Assembly (NCBI RefSeq): GCF_963259705.1
Contig: NC_081841.1
Coordinates: 119,793,033-119,857,032, forward strand
Origin: Myotis daubentonii
Lineage: Eukaryota; Chordata; Mammalia; Chiroptera; Vespertilionidae
DNA length: 64,000 nucleotides
Direction: 5' to 3'
Shown in pieces: positions 22,606 to 32,954 of this stretch. Made by a program: the position numbers and the translations under genes. The stretch's first letter is position 1. Every line of letters starts with the position of its first letter. Under the pieces are notes generated by a model, which saw only the letters and a program-made list of their open reading frames with translations, searched no databases and was not told the DNA's origin.

Positions 22606-25600
22606 GCCCCCCCGTTGGAGAAATGAAGCCTATAATCTTACAAGGGTAAATGGGTAAAGGTCTGTATCTTCTTGTAACTATTTCATGCTATAAAGGGGTG
22701 TTGGCCTGGTTATCCCAAGGCTCTAAGGTTCTCCCCTATTTGACAGAGAAAAGAGGAGCAAAATGGAAGGGGAATCTTCATGCAGGGAAGAGGGATTCTG
22801 CAAAGTCTAGGTAAGTCTGGTGTCCCTGGGAGGCAGCATAGGTGATGTCCAGAGGATGACACATTGGACAAGCTGCCATCCTTGTTGTACTCTAGAAATG
22901 ACAAGTTGACATGAAGGCTAAAAGGTATAATTTAAAAGTGAGGGGACTTATAGCAGCTAAAGGTTTGATGAGAGGTAAAAAATCCTTCTGATAAAGGAAA
23001 TACCAACTTTGTAGTGTCGTAGTTTACATTGGAGAATTGGCTACCGTTTAGGCAGGCATGTCATACCTGTCTGAAACCCTTCTCTTCACCATATTTAACT
23101 GAAATTAAGCTAAGGGAAATATTCTAAGATTTACCCCCATGAGAAACTTTGGGTCTTTTCTGCCTGAAGCATTTGGGCAGAAAAGAGAAAGCAGTTTCAA
23201 GCAAAGCCAATAGACCATCCATACTTCATTTACTCAATCATAAGACCAAACCATTGAGTCTCATATCAGGAGAGGGTGGTATAGATGGCTTCTAAAGTGA
23301 GGTTTATATTATGTAAATAAGCAAGCAGGTAAATAAGAACATAGGTACACATTCTACAAAAACAGAAGAACACAAAGCACAAAGATTAATGTACATAATA
23401 AATCATGAACCACTTAGAAGACTTCCAGATGCCATGCTTTTGCTGGAATGAAACCAAGCAGTGATAATCTGATAGATTTCTTGCAGTTAGAACACCTCTG
23501 GTGATATTATCAGGTGCTGAGGTCTATATGGCATACACAGACACATCCTTAAAAACAAAAGTTTGAGGACAGTTCACTGTAATACTGTCCAATATCCATA
23601 ATTGGACATTGTGGTTTTCAATTAAGCACAGTTTTTCTCCCTAAAATTGCCCTTATTTTTAAAGAGACTGTATTAAGTCCAGTGTAATTTGGTCTGATTA
23701 TTTGCAGAAACACAAGAATAGTAACTGATTAAATAGATTATACAGGCTTTTTTTTTTACATTTGCTTTGCTGAAATTTTTCATAATGAATCTTTAGATTG
23801 AGCTACATTCACCCCACAAAGAAGCCAAGCCATAGTTGCCATCAGGCTTTGCCTGCAATACCTGTAGGTTTGGGTCAAGTCCTCAAGTCCTTGAGGTTCC
23901 TAAAGATGTCTTGAGGTTCCTTTTTTGCCATCTGTCAGGAAACAAGCCTTCATTCCTTACCTGAAAAGACTTTCATGATCTATGTGACCAAACAAGGTAT
24001 AAGGCCATTTTTGTAGTGGGTTTCATTGGCTTTGGAAGTCATTCTTAATTTTTAAGACTTTCTGGTGATAGCTTGAGTCCAGGCATGTCTCTCTTAGACA
24101 TAGCATTCCAGTCAAATACGTGGTTAATAAGACCACACAGTTTAATCTGGTCTTATTGAATTTATGCAAAGAACCATATTTCCATGTCTCACTCATTAAG
24201 AATGGCCACATTCTGGAGAGAAAACGTAGGGAGAAAAAACTAAATGTAAGCAATTAGCCCTTCCAAGATTGGCAAACACATTTTATAGCTTCTGGAAACA
24301 TAGATTCTTTTTTGTCAAACATACTTATACTTTAAGGAACATTCTTCCATGGACACAGGTATCATATAGCAAAAATTAATGATTTAGCAAATCACAAGTG
24401 AAATAAGTTAAATTGATTGGCTCAAATAACTTAGGCTCAATAAGATCTATTTCAGAATCTGCATTGCAACAAATGGCTCAGATAAGAGTTCTTTTAGAGA
24501 CTAGGTATTAGCACTTTAAAGACAGACAGTCCTTTCTTTGACAAATCCAGAATAAATTTCTTGCCAGAGTATGCATTTTCAAGGCATGGAGATTGTATTA
24601 TTTGTTGACTCCAGGGAGAATATATATATATATCTTTCATCCTCTGAATTAGAGGGAGATTTGATAGTTGAGGTAGGCATGAATGTATTCTATGTTCTCT
24701 AGTTTCCTATCACAGACCAGTATTTGGAGTGGCTTGTGACCCCTTACCAGTCACGGCATTTCCCCACAGCCTGAAGCCTCTTCCCATATCTAGGACAGAG
24801 ACCCTTTCTGAAATAGTAATACAATTGTCCAGGTGTGGGGTCTTTAACTCCGCAGGAGAGATTGTGATGTCCTCTGATCTTACTGGAGGTCCCTCCCCCC
24901 TCCTCCCTGCCCTTAGGTCTGTTTACACAAGGGATGTCTATTGTCTCCACTGTCTGAGGTAGAAAAATACTATTTTTTTTTTAACTTGTCTCTAATAGCT
25001 GGGCTAGCAATCTGTTGCTATTGTTTATATTTCTAACAGCCAAGTCCATTAAAAGGCTTGGAAGCATGAAGCAGCTTCCCACCCCTAAGAGAGGGGGTAG
25101 TATTCCCTGTTAATCTGGCTGGACAGAGATTTAATACCCAGGCCCTGTGGTTAAATTCCATTTGTAGTCAATTTCCAAGATTGGGTAACAGAAATCTTTC
25201 ATTTCTGTGAGTATTTATACATTGGAGGCTTTTTTTCCTACTGGGTAGTTATATCTGTAGATGAAGCATTAATGACTTTGGAAGTAGCAATGTTTGCATG
25301 GGCCATAAATGTATAGCAGTTACATTTGTAATGGAAACACAGTATCAGTAGCAAGTATCAAGTGAAAAGAGCCGCAGCTTTTTAGTCCCATTGCCTTAAC
25401 AATGAGCAGCAGCCAGGGAAACTCATCCTGAGACCCAGCAGATAACTAGCACCCCTCAGTGCAGGGAAACTCGCCCTGGACCCAGCAGATAATTCCACCC
25501 CCCAGTGCAGAGCCCTGAGGTCTGATCCATACTGTAAAGCCTGCGGGGCTGCGGGTGGGGGGGAGAGGATTGTGCCTGCATGGCTGCTGAAGGAGAAATT

Positions 25601-26224
25601 ATCACAGGGAGAGGAGATAGGGGGACAGAACTGTATGCTCACAGCTCCCCCCGCTGCCGGGGGCACCACAGCCTGAGACTCTTCCTGCATACTGCAGGGA
25701 TGGGGATGAAGCAACTGGGCACATTGCAAACTGTTGGGCTGTAAGCCATTCCCTAAATCCCCTCCAGGGCCTGGGGATAAGCACCACTGCTATGTGGGTC
25801 AGGAATCTATGGTGATTAAGCTGCCTAAATGGAGGTGAGAATCTGCCAAAAGAGAGTGAATCTGTGTGCCCAGGCCACTTCTAAGAGCATGGCTGAGTGT
25901 GCCGCCACTGTGAATAGGTAAAGGAGTTTGGGGTGCATCCAAAGCCTCCTATGCCAGGTACAGAATTCACAAAACAGGCATCCAGTGAGCACACACTTTT
26001 CTTTCACCCTGTGGGGGCCCATAGCCCCACCTTCTGTGGCAGTGGTGCTAAGGAAGTGCTAGCACCAGCCCAACTGTTTGCCTGGCAGTTGTGGCTGTAC
26101 CCTTGGCCACAGCCCTAGCCAGGGTCATAGCTGGATGCCCCACTCCCATGAAATCAGTCCTTGGTTTGTGCCATTGTCCAAGGTGGTGGACGGCAGAAAA
26201 AGGAACCAAGCTACCCATAGAGAA

Positions 26225-26253
26225 AGAGAGATGGAGGGAGGGAGGGAGGGAGG

Positions 26254-26306
<53 letters not shown>
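26225..26306. repeat. (GA)n microsatellite
   Basis: GGAGGGAGGGAGGGAGG grades into an uninterrupted GA run of more than 50 bases. It produces spurious 'RERERE' and 'SLSLSL' reading frames on the two strands. Confidence 0.95.
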
Positions 26307-26308
<2 letters not shown>

Positions 26309-26429
26309 TAGACCAAGTTATTCTTCTCCTACTGTTTTTCCCTCTGAGTGCACATTTGGGCACAGTGACTGAGCTTTCTGACAGTTTCAGGGACACAATT
26401 TCCATGTGTCTTTAGTACTCCCGGTGTCT

Positions 26430-26447
26430 GTCCCTTCTGGGTTGCCA
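26430..26447 (-). other. Candidate primer-binding site of retroelement A
   Basis: On the minus strand TGGCAACCCAGAAGGGAC begins two bases after the ...AATAACA end of the right-hand LTR, the position where a retroviral primer-binding site starts. The initial TGG pairs with a tRNA CCA end. I cannot assign the tRNA by eye. Confidence 0.5.
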
Positions 26448-26957
26448 TCTGTTATTGGTGGAAGTAGTGTTGTTGGGGTAGAACTGTGATATTGTAGAAG
26501 GCTTTATTCCTGTGGAATTAAATCCCTGAGTTTCCAAAATCCCATTTCCCTTTGTCCCACCAAATAGCTGAAATATGGCTGGGACTTTAATAGAGCAATG
26601 TCCAGAGTTTCCATTCCATGCCTGCACAATCCAATCCAGCATCAGATTGGCTTAATTTGTATTTCCCACTGTAGTCCATGAGTCCATTGCATGTGGGGTC
26701 TGTAGGTCCACATGGCTATGGAAAAACACAGGAGAATGCAAGGAAGTAGGACCGAAGAGCCTCATGAGCCAAGAGCCAAGTGAGAGAACTCCTTTGTTTA
26801 GAAGATTATGTATTCCCAAATTTTCACATGCTTGCAGTGGCCATGGCCACTGTGGCCAATGATCTTTGTTCCCAGGTGTCACTGACAGGAAAGTACTTTC
26901 CCTATGTCACCACAACATCATTGGGCATGTGTCTATCTTCCCTTTGTTGTATCCCTT

Positions 26958-27280
26958 TGAGGCAGGGGGTCCCGCGGGGGTGAGGCCGACGGAGTCCTAT
27001 CGAAGCATGCCCGACTCTGGAGACAGGTTCAAGACGCAGTCTAAACTTTATTGTTTAAGTACAGGGATATATATAACTGTTTGGACCAATCAGAAGTTTA
27101 CAACATCCTTAGGGCAACCAATGGTAGGAAAGATCAGGGTACTATGTAGGGGCTCTAGGGGGATTACTCAGGCGGGCGTTGCCACTTCCCGGTGTGCCGA
27201 GGAAGCTTGTATAGGTGGAGTGCGCTCACGCCATTGCATCAGCCACTGCACTGAGATAAATCTCCTGAGCTCTTCCCACA
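26958..27280 (-). mobile_element. Solo LTR, class II (ERV2-like)
   Basis: A 323-bp LTR reading TGTGGGAAGAG...CTGCCTCA on the minus strand, with TATATAT promoter-like sequence and an AATAAAG signal. It is flanked by a perfect 6-bp target duplication, TCCCTT (26952-26957 and 27281-27286), the size typical of class II ERVs. No internal retroviral sequence remains, so it is a recombination product. It carries no coding sequence. Confidence 0.92.
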
Positions 27281-27415
27281 TCCCTTCCCCCAGTGTTTTG
27301 CAGTGAATAGGCCACTGATTCCCTGGGGAATGCAAAGTTGAAGCTTCCTGGTGAAGCTGCCTAAATGCATGCATGTAGTGTCTGGCTTCCCCCTTTGTTC
27401 CTTTTCTATTATTAA

Positions 27416-27725
27416 CTAGAGGCCCGGTGCACAAAAATTTGTGCATTGGGGGCGGGAGTGGGGGGGTCCCTCAATGCAGCCTGCTCCCTCTCACAGTCTG
27501 GAAGCCCTCAGGGGATGTCCTACTGATGGGTCCCTCTCTGGGAGGAGACTGGGTCAGTCAGGGGAGGGCACCACCTCCATCACCCCGCTGCTGCTGCTAC
27601 TGCTGACTGGTGAGGCTGCCTGCCTTCCTCAGCCCTCACAGTTGCTGCAGCTTTGTCTGGAAGGACATCGGAAGACGTCTGGTCTATCCCGTCTAATTAG
27701 CATATTACCTTTTTATTAGTATAAA
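27416..27725 (-). mobile_element. HeliBat-type Helitron in the LTR
   Basis: The left end is CTAGAGGCCCGGTGCACAAA followed by ATTTGTGCA, the reverse complement of the HeliBat 3' hairpin and CTAG terminus. The right end TTTTTATTAGTATAAA is the 5' terminus. The flanks are A and T, and the LTR text (ATTATTAA | TAACTAG) is continuous across it. It belongs to a different subfamily from the copy at 22298. Confidence 0.9.
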
Positions 27726-27750
27726 TAACTAGCTAGTCACAACAGTATCA

Positions 27751-27860
27751 GAAGGGTCACATATTCAATTCCCTGCCTGAGCTTGTGAAGGAGGCAACAG
27801 ATCAATGTTTCTCTCTCTTTCCCTCTCCCTTCCTCTGTCTCTAGAATCAAAGAAAAACAT
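27751..27860 (+). mobile_element. Ves-like SINE, 3' half (split by retroelement A)
   Basis: GAAGGGTCACATATTCAATT, then GATCAATGTTTCTCTCTC and CTCTCCCTTCCTCTGTCTCT, followed by an A-rich end, complete the SINE whose head is at 21553-21604. Together they form one Ves-related unit of usual length. Confidence 0.8.
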
Positions 27861-28689
27861 ATCCTTTGCTGAGGATTAAAGGAAACAAAAGTGATTGTGT
27901 GATTGATTTATCTTCATGCTTCAATAGGCAGAATCACTGTGAAATCATGAGTCTCACTTTCCTTGGAGACCATAAGCAGAACTGAAGAAGAGTTTCTCTA
28001 TATTCATATAATTCTTAATCAAGTAATCAGAACAAAGGCAAGGAAAAGCAGCAGCTTTGTCAAGCAATGCCAGCAATGGAACTGTATGAATCCATACCTA
28101 TAAGTACAGAGGAGTGAATTGAGTAAGGGCTAGTCATTGTCAGAAGGTCATTTCTATCAAAGACAAAATCAATCTCTACATTTAGTTTAGTTGTTAAAGC
28201 ACACTAGGTCCAGCTGATTCATTTATTCTCTTTTGTTCACTTGTGGTGCTTCCCACCAATATGACAGCTGGAACATCTCCCTGCCAACCACTGAGAACTG
28301 AGGCTATAAAGATTTTTAGTTTATTAGCTCTGGAGGAAACAAAATTTCTTCTTTATAGCTCTGCCCCTCAACCTTAGTGTCATCTTAGGTAAATTTATGT
28401 TGTAATATTTTTTTGTTGTTGTTCAGTGAGAATGCCATTAGAAGTCAGAAGATTAATTTACACTATGATTAGTATTCAATACCTATGGAAAAATGAGTAC
28501 TGTTCCCCTGCCCCCCTCAGGTGAGATATAAAATGTTACCATATGCAATGGGCTTTCCAAATATGAAAATGAAGATTCCTAATGCACTAAGTAAAGGGTT
28601 TGCAGGCAATTAATGTAAATTCAATTTATTATATTATAGGAGCCTGATCTTATAATATGTGTGTGTATATGCATACACTCAAATTGTCT
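27861..28689. other. Unique sequence, no gene recognised
   Basis: No repeat or coding frame that I can support. Confidence 0.4.
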
Positions 28690-29110
28690 AATATTTTAGT
28701 GAATTTCTACTATGTGCCAGGCACTGCTATGAGCACTGGGCACATAACAGTGAGCTAAGAAGTGAAACTTTCTTGCCCACATGAAGCTTATATTCTAGGT
28801 GTGGAGGATTTTTAATAAGAAAAATCATAAGAAAATTATACAGTGCATCAAAGAATACATAGTTTGAAGAAGAATAAAGTAGGGAAGTGAAGAAAGGAAG
28901 TGGACAGGGAAGGCTGTGTAGGCTGTGAGTGGGGTGCAATTGGACATAATGTTTTGGAGAAGACTTCAGTAAGAAGGTGACATCTGAGCAAAGACTTGAA
29001 GGAGGTGATGGAACCAGCCATGAAAATCTCATGGGAAGAAAGCTCCAGATGAAGGGAGCAGTTAGTCCAAAGAGTGTGAAGCAGGCATATGCCTGATGGA
29101 CCTACACATA
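28690..29110. mobile_element. Ancient L2-like repeat
   Basis: TACTATGTGCCAGGCACTGC, then CATGAAGCTTATATTCTAGG, and further on AAGGTGACATCTGAGCAAAG and GGAACCAGCCATG, match the widespread mammalian L2-type 3' block. Long minus-strand frames overlapping it are chance. Orientation and ends are not fixed by eye. Confidence 0.55.
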
Positions 29111-30484
29111 GAACTCTGTGGTGGCAGGTGAGCTGCAAGAGTGCTCTGCCATTATGAAACTGACTACCTAGAGTTAGCACAGATATCAGAGGTTAAGCAT
29201 ACAATTCCCAGCATGACCACTCTAATTGCAGACACCAATAACCAATTCAGGGGTCCTCAGGCCACCCACACTTCTGATCAACTGGCTACAAAGTCAGGGG
29301 TTCCCACAATCCCCCTAGGTTCAGTAGTTTGGTAGAACAACTACTCAGGAAAGTGCAATACTTAAGATTACAATTCTATTTTAAATTACACAAATCTGGA
29401 CCAGCCCAATGAAGAGGCACACAGGGTGAGGTCTGAGAGGGCCCTGAGTCTGTGCTCTTTCCTTGTGGAACAGGACATAACATGGTCCCGGCACACTGAT
29501 GTGTTCACCAACCAGGAAGTTCCAATGAACTCAATATACAGAGCTTTTATCAGAGTTTCATTGTATAGAACTGACCACATGACTGAACTCAGTTTGTAGC
29601 TCCCCTACTGCCAAGAAGTCAGCCTTAAAGCATCACCCTCAAATCACATTTTTGGCCTTTTTGGCATGACCAGCCTCCATCTTGAGTCATCTCATCAGCA
29701 TAAACTCAGATGTGACTCAAGGGGCCTTCCAAAAATGACATGGATACTCCTATCACTTGGGAAATTGTAAGGATTTCAAACCTCCCTGCCAAGAACCCAG
29801 GAAGAAGACCAGACACATTTTTTTTTTTATCATACAACATGAGCCCTATCAAGAGCTGGGGATGAGTCTATGTTAATTCTGTAACAATAACAATGCCAAC
29901 CACTTGTAATAAGGAGAAAAAAAGCAGAGTAACGAAAACATGACTCATCAAAGATGGGCTCTTTGCAGATAAAGACAAAATAATTAGCTCTCACATCAAG
30001 AGATCAGGCTGACACGCCTGTCTCAAGTTTGATTTCTGTGTAAGGGTCATAGAAATACTTTAATAATTATGTAGACAGTCAGCTATTAGTGAGCTGTGCT
30101 AATTGAGAAGAACTTGTGACATGAATCATCTGAAAATGTGTAAATGCAAAAATCCCTTTTATCTGCTTGTTGAGTGCACTTTACATTTCACACTACATAT
30201 ATTTCTTTCAAATAGATCATGTGTGAACAGAATTACTTTTGATCGAGAAGATTTCTAACTGTTGGAATTGAAAGAACTTTAGGGAATTTCTAGTTTGATT
30301 CTTCCATTTCATATGCCAGACAACCAAACTCTGGGGGAAGGGAGGGTTAGGTTGCTTGCCCAGGATCAGACAGTATGCTGGTATTAGAGCTGAGGCTTAA
30401 AGACAGGCTGCTGGTGTATAGTCCAATATGTGAAGTTACGTAAGTCAGTTAGTCAGCCAGCGCATCAGCATCAACCCAAAATGC
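29111..30484. other. Unique sequence; no gene; possible MIR scrap and conserved-looking block
   Basis: No coding frame is convincing. A MIR-like inverted core is faintly visible at about 30300-30400 (TTGCCCAGGATCAGACAG). The block around 29880-30260 is AT-rich with AP-1-like (TGACTCA) and homeodomain-like (TAATTA) words and is discussed as a finding. Confidence 0.35.
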
Positions 30485-30725
30485 ACCCTCAGAAGAGCAC
30501 TAACTTGGAAGGTAAGATTCATGGGTAAGACCATTTCCAGCCCTTATCACCTATATGAACTTGTATAACCTCTCTGAGCCAGTGTCTTCTGGTAAAATGG
30601 AGATAAAAGTAGTTCCAATCACAAAACATTGCCATGAGGATTAAATGTAATGATGTGGGTGAAATCATGTTGCAAAGCTGTAATATAACAGACAAATGTT
30701 ACATTTGATATTATTACTATTATTT
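30485..30725 (+). mobile_element. MIR SINE
   Basis: Recognisable MIR order: AGAGCACTAACTTGGAAGGT, then TGAACTTGTATAACCTCTCTGAGCC-like core, TAAAATGGAGATAAAAGTAG, GAGGATTAAATGTAATGATG, and a TATTATTACTATTATT end. Confidence 0.75.
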
Positions 30726-31886
30726 GGGGCTTAGAAATCCTCATCTCTTGATTAAAGTGGAACCGATTTTAGATCTTTATTTGGAATCTTGTAACATTTA
30801 TCTAGACAATACTGTATGTTAGTGAATATGGGAGATACTAATTTATGATAAAAAGTTTTGCCATGACTTACAGAAAGAGGCCTTTCATGCTAGGCTGCAG
30901 ATTAACTCAAATCAGAGAGCAGTATCAGGGCTGCGTGGCAACCCAAACAGGAAGGCTCAGAAGTTCAAAGCCTCTGATGATGCTCTGTGTGGATTAAGAC
31001 TCCTGAGGACCCTTGACATTAAGATTAAATCTGCAGATATTTATTCCCTCTGGCCAATTGTTATTGTGTGTCAGTTTCTTTTCTAGTTTTACATACAAAC
31101 TGAAAGGTTAGGTAAAGCATACAGTTCTGGAGGTTTCAAGCATGGAGACACATAGAATAAGCAGTATAGCTTGAGGTTCATGTGTAGTTCTATTTGCTAT
31201 GGTGTTTGTTTTGCTCATATACATAAACTGTCAGAAAATAGATTAGAATGATGAGAGCTATCCAAAACAACAACAAAGATACATAGAAAAATAAATATTG
31301 GCTTAAAGATAAAATGAATATGCTGTTAATAAAAATGCATTAAAATGGAAATAAAACATTAAAATGGAGTAATTTTTTTTAACCTATTTTTGTAGCCAAA
31401 GAAAGCTATTCTATCAAACTGACTGATACCATTATTTTAAAAATACCTGTAGGATGTTCCTCGTTATTTGTACTGATCTTTAGGCTAGTTAATAAATGGC
31501 ATCATTTCTGCAACTTTGCTTTAATATGGTGAAAGCATTAGCATATTTTATATAGTCTTTTAAATGTGCTGCAGATAATTATATACTTTCTCATCTTTGG
31601 GTTGTAGCCATCAGCAGGACTCTGTTTGAATTATTTAGAGTGATGATAATTATCTTGCTTAACTATCTCTTCTCTAACAGTTTGCAAAGGAAGCTTGGCC
31701 CAGGATGTCTATGACAGGGCCACCTTGGAAGAATTCTAGCTGATCACCTTCCTGGCCACTCCCCTGTCCAGTATATTTCCACAGAGAAGAGGAGGCGAGT
31801 CAGTCTATGTATAGTACATAACAAATCTATGAAATTGCCAATTAGAGTAGGGAAACTTTGATTATAAAATTATTTGCTCACTTTTG
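30726..31886. other. Unique AT-rich sequence, no gene recognised
   Basis: No supported feature. Occasional A-rich stretches (31340-31380) are not attached to a recognisable element. Confidence 0.4.
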
Positions 31887-31892
31887 GATTTT

Positions 31893-32718
31893 TGCCGGGG
31901 TCCAACCCCAGCAGGTCCAGGGGTCCCCAAAGGTGTGGATGGAGTCGGCGAAGAAGGAATGACACGGAGACAGCGTTCAGTTGATCAGAAGCCTATCCAG
32001 GATCTCTAGCCAGGATCTCCAGCCAAGTTCTGGTCTGGATCTCCAGAGAGGTTCTGCTTCGGATCTCCAGCCAGGTTCTGTACAGGTTCTCCAGCCAGGT
32101 TCTGTAGCCATGTTCCCTCGCTAGGTTCTCCAGCCAGGTTCTGTCCAGGCTCTCCAGTCAGGTTCAGTGTCCAGGTTCCAGTCAGGTTCTCCTGCCAATC
32201 TCTGTAGTCAGGTTCAGTCCAGGATCCCTTGCCATGTTCTCCCGCTAGGCTCTGTCTCTAGGCTCCGAGGCCAGTCCCTGTCTAGGATCCTCCGGCATGC
32301 TCTCTCCAGCGAAGTTCTTCTGTCTCTAGGCTCCGTGTAGGTTCTGTCTTCTTGATTCTGTTCTAAGTTCTGAGTGTTTCTGTCTTGTTACAACTGTATT
32401 TATACCAGTTGATTCAATCCTATCAATCTCTATTACAAAGGTTAGGGCGTTTCTTATCTCCATTCCAGGGAGAAAAGATTATGTAGTTTAAGCATGATTG
32501 TTCGTAGTTAAAGGGATTAATTACCCGCCTGGCACTTAGTTGAGGGGTTTTATTCCCTCCCTAACTTCAGGGGAAAATCCCTACCTGGGGATTCAACCTT
32601 TCTCAGAGAGGTGACTTTGGTTAAAACACAGTGCCAAGAAGGTGAGCAAACATATTAAGAACCGTATGCCATATATGCCAGATCCCTTGAAACAGCAAGG
32701 ATGGACTGGCTCCCAGCA
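31893..32718 (-). mobile_element. Solo LTR with internal minisatellite (class II-like)
   Basis: The element begins TGCCGGG and ends CAGCA on the plus strand, and is flanked by a perfect 6-bp duplication GATTTT (31887-31892, 32719-32724). On the minus strand it aligns with the plus-strand LTR at 60393-61039: shared CAGTTGATTC/GATTGATAGGATTGAATC blocks, a TATAAATACAG box, and a 3' block with GGTGTGGATGGAGTCGGCGA (plus-strand reading). It is about 180 bp longer than that copy because of an expanded tandem repeat at about 31995-32345. There is no internal retroviral sequence. Confidence 0.88.
31995..32345. repeat. Minisatellite of roughly 20-bp units within the LTR
   Basis: Variants of CAGCCAGGTTCTGTCCAGG and GGATCTCCAGCCAGGTTCTG recur more than ten times between the TATA-box side and the LTR end. 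The homologous LTR at 60393 has fewer, more degenerate units (about 60755-60960). Confidence 0.75.
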
Positions 32719-32954
32719 GATTTTGATGGTGAATTATTAGCAAGCAACTGCTCAAGTGTAGTGGGTGGTTCTAAAAAATACTGTCTAAATTAGGGTCCAG
32801 CGCCTTTTTCTGTAAAGAGCCAGATAATAAATATTTCAGGCTTAACAAATCATACAATTTTTGTTGTAACCTCTCATCTCTACTGTTATAGTGTGAAAGC
32901 AGGCACAGACAATATGCAAACATGTGAGCATAGCTGAGTTCCAATAAACCTCTA

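Larger units (their letters stand above)
22606..26449 (-). mobile_element. Internal region of retroelement A
   Basis: This region aligns over about 2.6 kb with 45757-48350 in the second copy, in the same orientation; a shared block is TATATGGCATACACAGACAC. The right quarter (about 25380-26449) is GC-richer and not matched in copy B. No retroviral catalytic motif was found on the minus strand. The longest minus frame (115 codons, 25382-25729) is unlike any family I recognise. A (GA)n microsatellite occupies about 26225-26306. Confidence 0.6.
21605..27750 (-). mobile_element. LTR retroelement A (ERV-like), unrecognised family
   Basis: Two related LTRs in direct orientation (21605-22605 and 26450-27750, the latter enlarged by insertions) flank about 3.8 kb. 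On the minus strand the LTRs begin TGATAC and end ...AACA, with an AATAAAG signal near their 3' end. A tRNA-primer-like site starts two bases inside the 5' LTR, and a G-run abuts the 3' LTR. No gag, pro, pol or env motif is recognisable in the internal region, which has stops in all frames, so it is either very decayed or was non-autonomous. A second copy of the family lies at 45136-51957. Confidence 0.75.
26450..27750 (-). mobile_element. 5' LTR of retroelement A, with two insertions
   Basis: It starts TGATACTG at 27750 and ends AATAACA at 26450 on the minus strand. It is interrupted by a class II solo LTR (26958-27280) and a Helitron (27416-27725). With those removed it aligns with the other three LTRs of this family. 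Confidence 0.75.

Noticed and set aside
26078..26405. Frames rich in RERERE or SLSLSL
   Set aside because: Translation of a (GA)n microsatellite. The same applies at 57544-57871.
28727..29180. Two overlapping minus-strand frames of 101 and 110 codons
   Set aside because: They lie over an ancient L2-like repeat and show no protein family resemblance.
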